Shown piece by piece: positions 34,151-43,879 of a stretch of 64,000 nucleotides of DNA. How positions within the stretch are numbered: position 1 is the first letter of the stretch; each line of letters opens with the position of its first letter. The position numbers were made by a program, and so were the translations under genes. The stretch comes from Pseudonocardia endophytica (lineage in GTDB: Bacteria; Actinomycetota; Actinomycetes; Mycobacteriales; Pseudonocardiaceae), in contig NZ_SMFZ01000001.1 in assembly GCF_004339565.1 (NCBI RefSeq), positions 1,612,001-1,676,000 of the forward strand. The letters are read 5' to 3'. The notes under the pieces are model-generated. The model did no database searches, was not told the DNA's origin, and saw only the letters and a program-made list of their open reading frames with translations.

Positions 34151-34978
34151 TCAGCCGTACAGACGTTCCGCGTTGTCCCGCAGGACGGCGCGGGCGAGCT
34201 CACCGTCGCCGGTCGCGGCCGCCAGCCGGGCCAGCTCACCCGCACGGTCGCCCCACGGCTCGTCGCTGGCGAACAGCAGGCGGTCCGCCCCGATGCCGCG
34301 GCGCTCGATCTCCGCGGCCATCCAGCGCGGCGCGAAGCCGATCGCCCAGCTGGTGTCGGTGTAGACCTGCTTGCCGGCCTCGATCCAGTCGAAGAACCGG
34401 CTGCCGATCAGCTTGATGTGCCCGCTCATGCCGCCCCCGAGGTGCACCAGGTGCAGGCGGACGTCGTCGGCGTACCAGTCCACGAGATTACCGATCTCGT
34501 CCACATCGGACGCCCCGCCGGGCGAGGTGTGCACGTGCACGGTGAGATCGTGCTCGCGGGCCGTCGCGAAGATCTGGTCCAGCTGCGGCCGGCACGCCTC
34601 GTCGGACGCCCGGCCGCCCAGCAGGAAGCTGATCTTGATCGCCTTGACGCCCTGCTCGCCCGCGTACTTCAGCGCGGCCGCGGTCATCTCCGCGTCCTGC
34701 GGGCGGGGCGACGCCCAGATCCCGGCCCGGATGCGCGAGTCGGTCGCCGCGGCCTCCAGACACAGCTCGTTCAACGCGAACGACGCCGACGCGTCCGGCA
34801 CGCCGTAGTTCGGGATGGCCAGCGCGAGCTCCGTGCCCTCGGCGTCCAGGTCGTCCTGGAGCAGGCGCACGGTCGCGCGCGCGGAGATGTCCGGGTTGAC
34901 CGGCGGTCCACCGTAGAACGGGAACGAGGGCAGCACCCCGAGGTGCCGGTGGGCGTCGTGGGGAGAGACAACCGTCAT
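34151..34978 (-). CDS. Amidohydrolase family 2 protein
   Basis: 275 residues. Metal-type motifs of TIM-barrel amidohydrolase_2 enzymes: 'DAHRHLG' near the N-terminus, 'LTVHVHTSPGG' (about residue 145), 'LHLVHLGGG' and 'LLFASDEPWGDR' (the C-terminal Asp). Family members are decarboxylases and hydrolases of aromatic or lactone substrates; the substrate cannot be told. A divergent neighbour at 35026 shares a Fur/Zur-like box, hinting at metal control. Confidence 0.82.
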   Translation of the reverse strand: MTVVSPHDAHRHLGVLPSFPFYGGPPVNPDISARATVRLLQDDLDAEGTELALAIPNYGVPDASASFALNELCLEAAATDSRIRAGIWASPRPQDAEMTAAALKYAGEQGVKAIKISFLLGGRASDEACRPQLDQIFATAREHDLTVHVHTSPGGASDVDEIGNLVDWYADDVRLHLVHLGGGMSGHIKLIGSRFFDWIEAGKQVYTDTSWAIGFAPRWMAAEIERRGIGADRLLFASDEPWGDRAGELARLAAATGDGELARAVLRDNAERLYG

Positions 34979-34999
34979 GTCGCATAGTGAATCACGTAT

Positions 35000-35016
35000 C
35001 TGATAATGATTGCTAG
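35000..35016. promoter_or_regulatory. Possible Fur/Zur-type box
   Basis: CTGATAATGATTGCTAG between two divergent genes. The GATAATGAT stretch resembles the AT-rich Fur-family hexamers and is strikingly AT-rich for this genome. The palindrome is incomplete. Confidence 0.4.
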
Positions 35017-35025
35017 ACTGCTCAT

Positions 35026-35559
35026 GTGTTGAAACCAGCTGTTGACATCGTCGTGCACGCGGACGTGTCGATCCCGTACCTGGACGCCGACGTCCGGGCC
35101 GCGGTCGACGGCCTGCGCGGGTGCGCCGTGTCGCTGGACGACTTCCGGGGCGGCAGCTGGTTCGCGACGGCGTCGGTGTGCGGCGAGGTGGTCGGCTTCG
35201 CCAGGGCGGTCCGCTCCACGGCCACCCGGGGGTTCACCCCCGCCCTGCGCGCGCTCGGCCCGGACCGCTACGACGAGTGGCTCGCCTGCGGCCTCGAACT
35301 GGTCGAGGTGGTGGTCGGCACCGGCAGCCGTCTCCTCGGCATCGGCACCTCGCTGCACCGGGCCGTTCTCACCCCGGCCCGGGGACGCAGGGCGTGGACG
35401 CAGCTCGACGGCCCGGACCCCGCGGGGACCGGGGAGTGGTTGCGTCACGGCGGATGGACGCCCGTGTCCCACGATCGCTGGACGGGCGCCACCGTGTTCC
35501 TCGATCCCCGCCACCCCGCGGTGCGCGACGGGCCGGCGAGCTCGTCGGTGGTCGCGTAG
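35026..35559 (+). CDS. GNAT-like acetyltransferase-fold protein
   Basis: 177 residues from a GTG at 35026. The middle 'GLELVEVVVGTGSRLLGIGTSLH' and the following 'RAVL...RRAWTQLDG' and 'WLRHGGW' look like the beta4-alpha3 acetyl-CoA loop and C-terminal strand of GNAT proteins, in a weak form (the R/Q-x-x-G-x-G/A signature is 'RLLGIG'). Specific substrate unknown. The possible Fur/Zur box is just upstream. Confidence 0.55.
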   Translation: MLKPAVDIVVHADVSIPYLDADVRAAVDGLRGCAVSLDDFRGGSWFATASVCGEVVGFARAVRSTATRGFTPALRALGPDRYDEWLACGLELVEVVVGTGSRLLGIGTSLHRAVLTPARGRRAWTQLDGPDPAGTGEWLRHGGWTPVSHDRWTGATVFLDPRHPAVRDGPASSSVVA

Positions 35560-35612
35560 CCGACGTCGGCTCACGTCACGGTGACGTCGCCGTGACGGGG
35601 CCGGCCGGGCGC

Positions 35613-36188
35613 TCAGAGGCTGTCGGACGTCGGCGGGACGACGCCCTCGGCGCGGTAGACCTCCTCGGTGAACGTGTAGAGGGCTCTGCGGCAGCGTTCG
35701 AGGAGCGCGGAGGCGTCCTTCGCCTGGTCGTCCGGGAAGAAGTCCCGCGCGCTGATCTTGTCCAGCCATGCGGCCAGGCGGTCGAGTGCCTGCTCGTTCT
35801 CCTCCATCTCGGCGAACGAGTAGTTCTGCCGGCCGGACTCCCTGCGCAGCTCCCCGAGCAGTTCCTCTCCGCGCTCGGCGAACTCGCCGTACTCCTTCGC
35901 CCGGTCCGCCCGGAAGCGGGCGACGATGTCCGCGTCCTCGGTCGTCGCACCGACACCGGCGCGCAGGACGACGGCGGTGCCGCCGTGTTCGTGCACGTAG
36001 TCCGCGAGGCGGCCGAAGAACTGCTCGTGCACCGGCCCACCGGGCAGCATCCATGCCCCGTTCTGCACCCCCACGGCTCCGGCCGACCGTGCCCGTCGCC
36101 AGACGGCGACCCGTCGGCTGGACGGCGACGCGGGGAGCTGAGCCAGCAACAGGACCCAGTCGAGCTGCTGGCCGTCGGGCTCGGTCAC
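35613..36188 (-). CDS. ChrB N-terminal-domain protein
   Basis: 191 residues from the GTG at 36188. 'WVLLLAQLPASPSSRRVAVW', then 'RRARSAGAVGVQNGAWMLPG' and 'FFGRLADYVHEHGGTAVVL' are the pattern of the chromate-resistance regulator ChrB N-terminal domain. The C-terminal ChrB catalytic-like domain is absent and no chrA transporter is near, so this is a stand-alone domain protein, not necessarily tied to chromate. The stop is convergent with the GNAT-like gene. Confidence 0.75.
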   Translation of the reverse strand: MTEPDGQQLDWVLLLAQLPASPSSRRVAVWRRARSAGAVGVQNGAWMLPGGPVHEQFFGRLADYVHEHGGTAVVLRAGVGATTEDADIVARFRADRAKEYGEFAERGEELLGELRRESGRQNYSFAEMEENEQALDRLAAWLDKISARDFFPDDQAKDASALLERCRRALYTFTEEVYRAEGVVPPTSDSL

Positions 36189-36235
36189 GAGATCAACGTT
36201 ACGGGCTTTCGGCGCGGAGGACGGTTCGGGTCGGG

Positions 36236-37660
36236 TCACCGGTCCGCGGACGGGTAGGGCACGAACGTGCTCCGCTCCTCGACGATCATCGGGGACTGGT
36301 CGAGGCGCGGGAACGCACGCTGCGGGCACTGCTCGCGGCTGCACACCCTGCAGCCGGCGCCGATCGGCGTCGCGGCGTCCGGGTCGTCGAGGTCGAGCCC
36401 CGCGGAGTAGACCAGCCGGCGCGCGTGCCGCAGCTCGCAGCCGAGCGCGATCGCGAACGTCTTTCCCGGGCGCCCCCACCGGCCGGGTGTCCGGTGCGCG
36501 GTGCGCGCGACCCACAGGTACCTTGCGCCGTCCGGCATCGCCGCGACCTGCACGTGGATCTCCCCCGGCGAGGAGAACGCGTGGTAGACGTTCCACAGAG
36601 GACATGTGCCGCCGCCACGTGAGAAGTGGAAGCCGCTGGCGGACTGTCGCTTCGACATGTTGCCCGCGCGGTCCACCCGGACGAACGAGAACGGCACGCC
36701 CGGTGCGGACGGTCGTTGCAGTGTGGACAGACGGTGGCAGATCGTCTCGAAGCCCTGCCCGTAGTGGTCGGCGAGGCGCTCGACGTCGTAGCGGAAGTCC
36801 TCCGCAGTCGCATGGAACTCGCTGTAGGGCAGCGTCAGTGCGGCCGCGAAGTAGCGAGCCAGGCCGATCCGGGTGAGCGTGTGCGCCGACCCGTCCAGCT
36901 GCTCGTCGGCGGCGAGCTCGTCGATCAGCCCGTCCTGCTCGAGGAACGCCAGCTGGGTGGCCATCCGGAAGGCCTGTTGACCCGGCCGCAGGTGCCCGGA
37001 GAGCTGCAGCACGCGTCGCGTCCGGTCGTAGCGGTGCAGCTCGCCGCTGCGGTCCGGGCCGTCCTCGAGGCCGGCGATCGTCACCCCGTGCGCGGTGCGC
37101 AGACGGTCCGCCAGAGCCCGCCGGACCTCGCCGGGGCGGACGCCGATCTCGACGGCCAGGTCCTCGGCCGCGTCGTCGAGCTCGGCCACGTGGTTGCGGC
37201 GCCGGTAGAAGACGTCACGCACCTGCTCGTGCGGTGAGGCGGTACGCACGGGATCGCTGCCGTCGCGCGGGGCGTGCGTGGCGGCGGCGAGGTGCTCGTC
37301 ACTGCGGCGCCACCGCCGGTACAGCTCCAGCACGGCGTCGGCGACGGCGGGGAGCTCTCCGGCCAGCCGCTCGATCTCGGCCGGCGGGACGGCCCCGGCC
37401 GCCGATCCCGTCTCGGAGAACACCTCGTGCAGCTCGGCGACGAGACGTTCCGGACGGCGTGCGGCGAAGAACGCCGCGTCCACACCGAACACCTCGGTGA
37501 TCTTCAGAAGCACCGGCACCGTCAGCGGACGGGAACCGTGCTCGATCTGGTTGAGGTAGCTCGGCGAGATCGCCAGCGTCCGGGCCAGCGCGGCCTGACT
37601 CATCGACCGCGTCTCGCGCAGCGCGCGCAGACGCGTCCCGGGGACGCCCTTGCCTGCCAT
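36236..37660 (-). CDS. ramB: RamB/ScfR-type regulator of acetate/propionate metabolism
   Basis: 474 residues from the ATG at 37660. N-terminal XRE helix-turn-helix ('SQAALARTLAISPSYLNQIE'), an ImmA/IrrE-like middle domain and a C-terminal DUF2083 domain with a Cys cluster ('GCRVCSREQCPQRAFPR'). This is the architecture of RamB and MccR/PrpR-type short-chain fatty acyl regulators. It is divergent from aceA exactly as Rv0465c is placed near icl1 and fadB2 in mycobacteria. Likely controls aceA and the prp genes. Confidence 0.88.
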   Translation of the reverse strand: MAGKGVPGTRLRALRETRSMSQAALARTLAISPSYLNQIEHGSRPLTVPVLLKITEVFGVDAAFFAARRPERLVAELHEVFSETGSAAGAVPPAEIERLAGELPAVADAVLELYRRWRRSDEHLAAATHAPRDGSDPVRTASPHEQVRDVFYRRRNHVAELDDAAEDLAVEIGVRPGEVRRALADRLRTAHGVTIAGLEDGPDRSGELHRYDRTRRVLQLSGHLRPGQQAFRMATQLAFLEQDGLIDELAADEQLDGSAHTLTRIGLARYFAAALTLPYSEFHATAEDFRYDVERLADHYGQGFETICHRLSTLQRPSAPGVPFSFVRVDRAGNMSKRQSASGFHFSRGGGTCPLWNVYHAFSSPGEIHVQVAAMPDGARYLWVARTAHRTPGRWGRPGKTFAIALGCELRHARRLVYSAGLDLDDPDAATPIGAGCRVCSREQCPQRAFPRLDQSPMIVEERSTFVPYPSADR

Positions 37661-37686
37661 GCGCGGAACCGTAGCGAACACCACCC

Positions 37687-37702
37687 TTCGCAGACTTCGC
37701 AA
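37687..37702. promoter_or_regulatory. RamB-like sites between ramB and aceA
   Basis: TTCGCAGACTTCGCAA is a direct repeat of TTCGCA with a nine-base period. A third copy (ACTTCGCAGA) lies at 37851-37860 next to the aceA ribosome site. It resembles the corynebacterial RamB consensus around AACTTTGCAAA with C for T. Position in the divergent 211-bp region supports a role. Confidence 0.5.
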
Positions 37703-37871
37703 GCGGGCTCCGAAAGATCCTCAGACCTTGGCATCCGGCCAGCGTCGCGCGATCGACGGTCCGCTCCCGATGCTGGTCGCACCCCGTTCGACTTCCCTCG
37801 CGGCGACCCGGCCACCGCCGGTCGCCGAGTGACGAGGAGCACGAGACGAGACTTCGCAGAAGGAGCACGAC

Positions 37872-39164
37872 ATGACCGGGAGCACCCGGCAGGAGCGGAT
37901 CGACGAGCTGGGGCGCCGCTGGGCGACGGACCCGCGATGGGCCGGTGTCGAGCGCGGACACTCCTCGGCCGACGTGGTGGCGCTGTCCGGCAGCGTCCGC
38001 GAGGAGAACACGCTCGCCCGGCTCGGGGCGGAGCGTCTGTGGAGGCTGCTGCACGAACGCGACTACGTGCACGCGCTCGGCGCGCTGACCGGCAACCAGG
38101 CCGTGCAGAGCGTCAAGGCCGGGCTGGAGGCGATCTACCTGTCCGGCTGGCAGGTGGCGGCCGACGCCAACCTCGCCGGCCAGACCTACCCGGACCAGAG
38201 CCTGTATCCGGCCAACTCGGTGCCCGCGGTGGTGCGGCGGATCAACAACGCGCTGCTGCGCGCCGACCAGATCACCACGCTCGAGGGCCGCGAGGACGTC
38301 GACCCGCACTGGCTCGCGCCGATCGTCGCCGACGCCGAGGCCGGCTTCGGCGGCCCCCTGAACGCGTTCGAGCTGATGAAGGCCATGATCGCGGCCGGCG
38401 CGGCGGGCGTGCACTGGGAGGATCAGCTCGCGTCCGAGAAGAAGTGCGGCCACCTCGGCGGCAAGGTCCTGATCCCGACCGGGCAGCACGTCCGGACGCT
38501 GAACGCGGCACGGCTGGCCGCCGACATCGCCGACGTGCCGTCGGTGATCGTGGCCCGCACCGACGCCCAGGCCGCCACCCTGATCACCTCCGATGTGGAC
38601 GAGCGCGACCGGCCCTACATCACCGGGGAGCGAACCGCGGAGGGCTTCCACCGGGTGACGAACGGGATCGAGCCGTGCATCACCCGCGGACTGGCCTACG
38701 CCCCGTACTCCGACCTGCTCTGGATGGAGACGTCGGTGCCGGACCTGGAACTGGCCCGCAAGTACGCCGAGGCGATCAAGGGCGAGTTCCCGGACCAGAT
38801 GCTGGCCTACAACTGCTCTCCGTCGTTCAACTGGCGCAAGCACCTCGACGACGACACCATCGCCCGCTTCCAGCGCGAGCTCGGCGCGATGGGCTACTCC
38901 TTCCAGTTCATCACGCTGGCCGGATTCCACGCGCTGAACCACTCGATGTTCGACCTGGCCGCGGGCTATGCGGCCGACGGGATGACGTCCTACGTGGCGC
39001 TGCAGGAGCGGGAGTTCGCGGCCGAGGCCGACGGCTACACCGCCGTCAAGCACCAGCGCGAGGTCGGCACCGGCTGGTTCGACGCCGTCTCCAACGCGAT
39101 CAACCCGGACTCGTCGACGACGGCACTCGCCGGGTCGACGGAGGTCGAGCAGTTCCAGCACTGA
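37872..39164 (+). CDS. aceA: Isocitrate lyase
   Basis: 430 residues, the length of the short actinobacterial ICL1 type. Active-site signature '[15 protein letters not shown]' (catalytic Cys in KKCGH), Mg site '[20 protein letters not shown]', and 'YNCSPSFNW'. Cleaves isocitrate to succinate and glyoxylate; ICL1-type enzymes also act on methylisocitrate. AAGGAG precedes the ATG. Followed by a strong hairpin before fadB2. Confidence 0.96.
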   Translation: MTGSTRQERIDELGRRWATDPRWAGVERGHSSADVVALSGSVREENTLARLGAERLWRLLHERDYVHALGALTGNQAVQSVKAGLEAIYLSGWQVAADANLAGQTYPDQSLYPANSVPAVVRRINNALLRADQITTLEGREDVDPHWLAPIVADAEAGFGGPLNAFELMKAMIAAGAAGVHWEDQLASEKKCGHLGGKVLIPTGQHVRTLNAARLAADIADVPSVIVARTDAQAATLITSDVDERDRPYITGERTAEGFHRVTNGIEPCITRGLAYAPYSDLLWMETSVPDLELARKYAEAIKGEFPDQMLAYNCSPSFNWRKHLDDDTIARFQRELGAMGYSFQFITLAGFHALNHSMFDLAAGYAADGMTSYVALQEREFAAEADGYTAVKHQREVGTGWFDAVSNAINPDSSTTALAGSTEVEQFQH

Positions 39165-39170
39165 GCAGCC

Positions 39171-39201
39171 GGGCCGGGCCGCTCGAACCGCGGCCCGGCC
39201 C
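39171..39201 (+). terminator. Hairpin between aceA and fadB2
   Basis: Perfect 12-bp stem (39171-39182 with 39190-39201) and a seven-base loop directly after the aceA stop. Could terminate or attenuate aceA transcripts before fadB2-prpDBC. Confidence 0.7.
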
Positions 39202-39223
39202 CCGTCACCGCCCGGAGGAACCC

Positions 39224-40105
39224 GTGAGCGAGATCGAACGGATCGGCGTCGTCGGCGCCGGACAGATGGGGGCGGGCATCGCCGAGGTGTGTGCCCGCGC
39301 CGGGTGCGACGTCCTGGTCGTCGAGCAGGACCGGGCGGCCGCCGAGAGCGGCCGGGCCCGGATCCTGGCGTCGCTGGACCACGCGGTGCGCCGCGGCAAG
39401 ATCGGTGCGGGCGAACGCGAGCAGGCCGCGTGGCGGCTGCGCTTCGCCGTCGACGTCGGCGAGCTCGCCGACCGCCAGCTCGTGATCGAGGCCGTGATCG
39501 AGGACGAGCCGCTCAAGTGCGACGTCGTGTCCCAGGTGGACAAGGTGCTCACCGACCCCGAGGCGATCGTCGCGTCCAACACCAGCTCGATTCCGATCAT
39601 GAAGCTGGCGCACGGCGCCGGCCGCCCCGGCAACGTGATCGGTCTGCACTTCTTCAACCCGGTCCCGGTCATGCCGCTGGTCGAAGTGATCAGCTCGCTG
39701 ACCACGTCGCCGCGGGTGCGCGAGCAGGCGGAGTCGTTCCTGACCCGCACGCTCGGCAAGCGCACGATCCGGGCGGCCGACCGATCCGGGTTCGTGGTGA
39801 ACGCACTGCTGGTGCCCTACCTGCTCGCGGCGGTCCGGATGGTCGAGACCGGCCGGGCGACGCCGGCCGACGTCGACTCGGGGATGGAGGCCGGCTGCGC
39901 GCACCCGATGGGGCCGCTGCGGCTCGCCGACCTGATCGGGCTGGACACGGTCGTGGCGATCGCCGAGTCCATGTACGCCGAGGACCGCGAGCCGCTGTTC
40001 GCCCCGCCGCCGCTGCTGCGCCGCATGGTCCAGGCCGGTCACCTCGGTCGCAAGACCGGTCGCGGCTTCCACGCCTACCCGGAGGCCTCGGGGGTGCCGG
40101 CGTGA
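39224..40105 (+). CDS. fadB2: 3-hydroxybutyryl-CoA dehydrogenase
   Basis: 293 residues from a GTG at 39224 behind GGAGGAA. NAD site '[20 protein letters not shown]'; catalytic His in '[17 protein letters not shown]'; the C-terminal dimer domain '[12 protein letters not shown]' is complete. Oxidises (S)-3-hydroxyacyl-CoA. The stop overlaps the next start, so it is coupled to the methylcitrate genes. Same place as fadB2 next to icl1 in mycobacteria. Confidence 0.93.
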   Translation: MSEIERIGVVGAGQMGAGIAEVCARAGCDVLVVEQDRAAAESGRARILASLDHAVRRGKIGAGEREQAAWRLRFAVDVGELADRQLVIEAVIEDEPLKCDVVSQVDKVLTDPEAIVASNTSSIPIMKLAHGAGRPGNVIGLHFFNPVPVMPLVEVISSLTTSPRVREQAESFLTRTLGKRTIRAADRSGFVVNALLVPYLLAAVRMVETGRATPADVDSGMEAGCAHPMGPLRLADLIGLDTVVAIAESMYAEDREPLFAPPPLLRRMVQAGHLGRKTGRGFHAYPEASGVPA

Positions 40106-41625
40106 TCGAGCACAAGGTCCGGGTCCACCGGAGCGAGGAGGACCTCGCGCGCACCGAGCAGCTCGCGTGGCGGCTCGCCGAGCTCGCCGCGACCGCCCCC
40201 GCGGTCGACGAGGACGTCGCCGAGATGGTGGTCAACCGGCTGATCGACAACACCGGCGTGGCGACGGCGTCCCTGGAGCGCGAGCCGGTGCGGTCCGCGC
40301 GCGCCCAGGCACGCCGACACCGCAGCCCGTCGCCGTCCGGCCGGGCGGGCGCCACCGTGGTCGGGCTGCCCCGCCCGGAGCGGGTGAGCCCGGAATGGGC
40401 CGCGTGGGCGAACGGCGTCGCCGTGCGCGAGCTCGACTACCACGACACGTTCCTGGCGGCGGACTACTCGCACCCCGGCGACAACATCCCGCCGTTGCTC
40501 GCCGTCGCCCAGCACACCGGGCGGGACGGCGCCGCGCTCACCCGGGCGATCGCCGTCGCCTACGAGGTGCAGGTCGCACTCGTCACCGGCATCTGCCTGC
40601 ACGCGCACAAGATCGACCACGTGGCCCATCTCGGCCCGTCGGTCGCCGCGGGACTCGGCGCGTTGCTGGACCTTCCGACCGAGGTGACCTTCCAGGCGAT
40701 CGGGCAGGCGCTGCACACGACGACCGCGACGCGGCAGTCCCGCAAGGGCGAGATCTCGAGCTGGAAGGCGTTCGCGCCGGCGTTCGCGGGCAAGGTCGCG
40801 ATCGAGGCGGTGGACCGCGCGATGCTCGGCCAGGGGGCGCCGTCCCCGATCTACGAGGGCGAGGACGGGCTGATCGCCTGGCTGCTCGACGGGCCGGACG
40901 CGGTCTACACGGTGCCGCTGCCGGAGCGGGGCGAGCCCGCGCGGGCGATCCTGCAGACCTACACCAAGGAGCACTCCGCCGAGTACCAGAGCCAGGCCGT
41001 CATCGACGTGGCCCGCAGGCTCGGTCCGCGGATCGCGGACGCCGGCGGCGCCGCCTCGGTGCGCCGGATCGTGCTGCACACCAGCCACCACACGCATCAC
41101 GTGATCGGATCGGGGTCCGGCGACCCCCAGAAGTACGACCCGGCGGCCAGTCGGGAGACGCTCGACCACTCGGTCCCCTACATCATGGCGGCCGCGCTCC
41201 TCGACGAGGGTTTCCACCACGAGCGGTCCTATCCGCCCGTCCGCGTCCTCGACGACGAGCTCGTCGCGCTCTGGCACGCGATCTCCACCGTGGAGGATCC
41301 GGAGTGGACACGTCGGTACCACTCCCCCGACCCGGCGGAGAAGGCGTTCGGCGGTCGGGTCGAGGTCGAGCTGACCGACGGGTCGACGATCAACGACGAG
41401 ATCGCCGTCGCGGACGCGCACCCGTACGGTGCCCGGCCGTTCGCCCGTGCCCAGTACGTGGACAAGTTCCGCACGCTGGCCGACGGCGTGCTCGACGGCG
41501 CAGAGCAGGACCGGTTCCTGGATGCCGCGCTGCGGCTGCCGGGGTTGTCCGCCGGCGACCTCGGCGGGCTGACGGTCACCCCGGACGGCGGCGCCTCGCT
41601 GCCCGACGCGCGCGGGGTGTTCTGA
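40102..41625 (+). CDS. prpD: 2-methylcitrate dehydratase (MmgE/PrpD family)
   Basis: 507 residues, full PrpD length, from a GTG overlapping fadB2. Features: '[20 protein letters not shown]', '[20 protein letters not shown]' and '[20 protein letters not shown]'. Dehydrates 2-methylcitrate to 2-methyl-cis-aconitate in the propionate (methylcitrate) cycle. Followed by prpB with a one-base overlap (TGATG). Confidence 0.94.
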   Translation: MIEHKVRVHRSEEDLARTEQLAWRLAELAATAPAVDEDVAEMVVNRLIDNTGVATASLEREPVRSARAQARRHRSPSPSGRAGATVVGLPRPERVSPEWAAWANGVAVRELDYHDTFLAADYSHPGDNIPPLLAVAQHTGRDGAALTRAIAVAYEVQVALVTGICLHAHKIDHVAHLGPSVAAGLGALLDLPTEVTFQAIGQALHTTTATRQSRKGEISSWKAFAPAFAGKVAIEAVDRAMLGQGAPSPIYEGEDGLIAWLLDGPDAVYTVPLPERGEPARAILQTYTKEHSAEYQSQAVIDVARRLGPRIADAGGAASVRRIVLHTSHHTHHVIGSGSGDPQKYDPAASRETLDHSVPYIMAAALLDEGFHHERSYPPVRVLDDELVALWHAISTVEDPEWTRRYHSPDPAEKAFGGRVEVELTDGSTINDEIAVADAHPYGARPFARAQYVDKFRTLADGVLDGAEQDRFLDAALRLPGLSAGDLGGLTVTPDGGASLPDARGVF

Positions 41626-42542
41626 TGCTGCACACCACCGTCCCGGCCGCACAGCGGCGTGCATCGCTGCGTGCCGCGCTCGAGCGGTCCCGTGCCGGTG
41701 GCGGCCCGCTGCTCGTCCCGGGCGCGTTCAACCCGTTGTCCGCCATGTTGATCGACGAGCAGAACTTCGACGGCGTGTACGTCTCCGGCGCGGTCGTCGC
41801 AGCCGACCTGGGCCTGCCGGACGTCGGGCTGACCACCGCCACCGAGGTCGCGGCACGGGCCGGCCAGATCGCGCGCGTGACGTCACTGCCGGTACTCGTG
41901 GACGCCGACACCGGTTTCGGCGGTCCGGTCAACACCGCGCGGACCGTGCAGGCGTTCGAGGACGCCGGCGTCGCGGGGCTGCACCTGGAGGACCAGGTCG
42001 ACCCGAAGCGCTGTGGGCACCTGACGGGCAAGGCCGTCGTCGGCGTCGAGGAGATGCAGACCCGCGTCGCCGCGGCCGTGCGAGGTCGGCGCGACCCGAA
42101 CCTGGTGATCTGCGCGCGCACCGACGCCCGCGCCGTCGAGGGCCTGGTCCCCGCCGTCGAGCGGGCCAGAGCCTACGTCGACGCCGGCGCGGACATGGTC
42201 TTCGTCGAGGCGCTGGAGTGCGAGGCCGAGTACACGGTCTTCCGGGAGGCACTCGACGTGCCGCTGCTGGCGAACATGACCGAGTTCGGCCGCAGCCCGC
42301 TGTTGACCGCGAAACAGCTCGCCGATCTCGGCATGGACGTCGTGATCTACCCCGTCACCCTGCTGCGGCTCGCGATGGGCGCCGCCGAACGAGGCCTGGC
42401 CGAGCTGCGCGACACCGGGACCCAGGCCGGCCTCGTCGACGACATGCAGACCCGCTCCCGCCTCTACGAGCTGCTCGGCTACCCCGCCTACGCGGCGTTC
42501 GACACCCGGCTCGCCGGATACACCCCTCAGGAGAACTCATGA
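41625..42542 (+). CDS. prpB: Methylisocitrate lyase
   Basis: 305 residues. ICL/PEPM superfamily: 'DADTGFGGPVNTARTVQAFE', active-site 'DPKRCGHLTGKAVV' (catalytic Cys in KRCGH), 'ICARTDARAVEGL'. Cleaves 2-methylisocitrate to pyruvate and succinate. ATGA overlap with prpC. Confidence 0.95.
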   Translation: MLHTTVPAAQRRASLRAALERSRAGGGPLLVPGAFNPLSAMLIDEQNFDGVYVSGAVVAADLGLPDVGLTTATEVAARAGQIARVTSLPVLVDADTGFGGPVNTARTVQAFEDAGVAGLHLEDQVDPKRCGHLTGKAVVGVEEMQTRVAAAVRGRRDPNLVICARTDARAVEGLVPAVERARAYVDAGADMVFVEALECEAEYTVFREALDVPLLANMTEFGRSPLLTAKQLADLGMDVVIYPVTLLRLAMGAAERGLAELRDTGTQAGLVDDMQTRSRLYELLGYPAYAAFDTRLAGYTPQENS

Positions 42543-43663
42543 CCACGACCGAGCCGCAGGTCCACAGGGGACTCGCCGGCGTCGTCGCCGACACGACCGC
42601 GATCTCCCACGTGGACCCGGACCGCAACGTGCTGCTCTACCGCGGCTACCCCGCCCAGGAGCTCGCGCGTCGACGGACGTTCCTCGAGACCGCACACCTG
42701 CTGTGGACCGGCGAGCTGCCGGACGCGCCGCAGCTCGCCGACCTGGAGAAGCAGGAACGGTCGCTGCGCGGGATCGACCCGGCTCTCGGGTCACTGCTGA
42801 CGGCGATGCCTGCCGGTTGCCACCCGATGGACGTGCTGCGTACCGCGGTCAGCTGGATCGGAGCGGGCGACCCGGCCGCGGCGGACGCCTCGCCGCAGGC
42901 CAACCAGGACAGGGCGTTGCGTCTGCTCGCCGCGCTCCCGACCGTCGTCGCACTGGACCAGAGGCGTCGGTGGGGACAGGAACCCATCGCACCGCGCGAC
43001 GATCTCGGCTACTCGGCGAACTTCTTCCACATGGTGTTCGGCAGCGTGCCCGAGGACGAGGTGGTGGCCGCGTTCGAGGTGTCGATGGTGCTCTACGCCG
43101 AGCACAGCTTCAACGCCTCGACGTTCACCGCGCGCGTCGTCACGTCCACGCTGTCCGATCTCTACAGCGCCGTCGTCGCGGGGATCGGGGCGCTGAAGGG
43201 ACCGCTGCACGGCGGGGCGAACGAGGCCGTGATGGACCAGTTCGCCGAGATCGGCGACCCGGACCGCGTCGACGAGTGGATCGACGGCCTGCTGGCCGAC
43301 GGCCGCAAGGTGATGGGCTTCGGGCACCGCGTCTACAAGCGCGGCGACTCACGCGTTCCGGCGCTGCACGAGCAGTTGCGGCGGATCGTCGCGCTGCGGC
43401 ACGGGAACGACCTGCTGGCTCACTACGAGGTGCTCGCGGGGGCGATGCTGCGGGAGAAGGGGCTGCGACCGAATCTCGACTATCCGGCGGGCCCGCTGTA
43501 CCACCTGATGGGTTTCGACACTCCGATGTTCACGCCGCTGTTCGTGATGTCGCGGATCAGCGGGTGGACCGCACACATCATCGAGCAACTGTCCGCCAAC
43601 TCGCTGATCCGGCCGCTCGCCGCCTACCGCGGTGAGCAGTTCCGGGACCTGCCCGCGGACTGA
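42539..43663 (+). CDS. prpC: 2-methylcitrate synthase
   Basis: 374 residues, the short citrate-synthase length of PrpC/GltA2. Active-site regions 'YAEHSFNASTFTARVV' (His), 'GALKGPLHGGANEAVM' (His) and 'KVMGFGHRVYKRGDSR' (His), with Asp in 'LNLD-like' NLDYPAGPLY. Condenses propionyl-CoA with oxaloacetate. Last gene of the fadB2-prpDBC unit, with a terminator after it. Confidence 0.94.
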   Translation: MTTTEPQVHRGLAGVVADTTAISHVDPDRNVLLYRGYPAQELARRRTFLETAHLLWTGELPDAPQLADLEKQERSLRGIDPALGSLLTAMPAGCHPMDVLRTAVSWIGAGDPAAADASPQANQDRALRLLAALPTVVALDQRRRWGQEPIAPRDDLGYSANFFHMVFGSVPEDEVVAAFEVSMVLYAEHSFNASTFTARVVTSTLSDLYSAVVAGIGALKGPLHGGANEAVMDQFAEIGDPDRVDEWIDGLLADGRKVMGFGHRVYKRGDSRVPALHEQLRRIVALRHGNDLLAHYEVLAGAMLREKGLRPNLDYPAGPLYHLMGFDTPMFTPLFVMSRISGWTAHIIEQLSANSLIRPLAAYRGEQFRDLPAD

Positions 43664-43684
43664 CCACGAGCACGGAGAAGGCGG

Positions 43685-43722
43685 CGACGGCCGGACGGAC
43701 CAGGAGGTCCGTCCGGCCGTCG
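43685..43722 (+). terminator. Terminator after prpC
   Basis: Stem of 16-17 bp (43685-43701 with 43707-43722, one offset base) and a short loop, 22 bases after the prpC stop. Confidence 0.8.
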
Positions 43723-43774
43723 GCATGTCGGTGACATTGTTGCGAATACGCGAACCCCTTCGCCCGATCCATTC

Positions 43775-43790
43775 GAAGAAATTTGCAAGG
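43775..43790. promoter_or_regulatory. RamB-like site upstream of mmsA
   Basis: GAAGAAATTTGCAAGG, close to the RamB consensus around AACTTTGCAAA, about 90 bases before the mmsA start, in a locally AT-rich promoter region. Confidence 0.45.
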
Positions 43791-43879
43791 TGGCTTCGAT
43801 AGACATGGTTGGGCGTCCGACTTTATGGTCCCCATAGTTCGTGAACGCACCTCTTTCCCCGCTCGAAGGGTGTCGAATC

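Noticed and set aside
43841..43879. GTG at 43841 as mmsA start
   Set aside because: The ATG at 43880 has GAAGGG upstream and gives the usual MmsA N-terminus.
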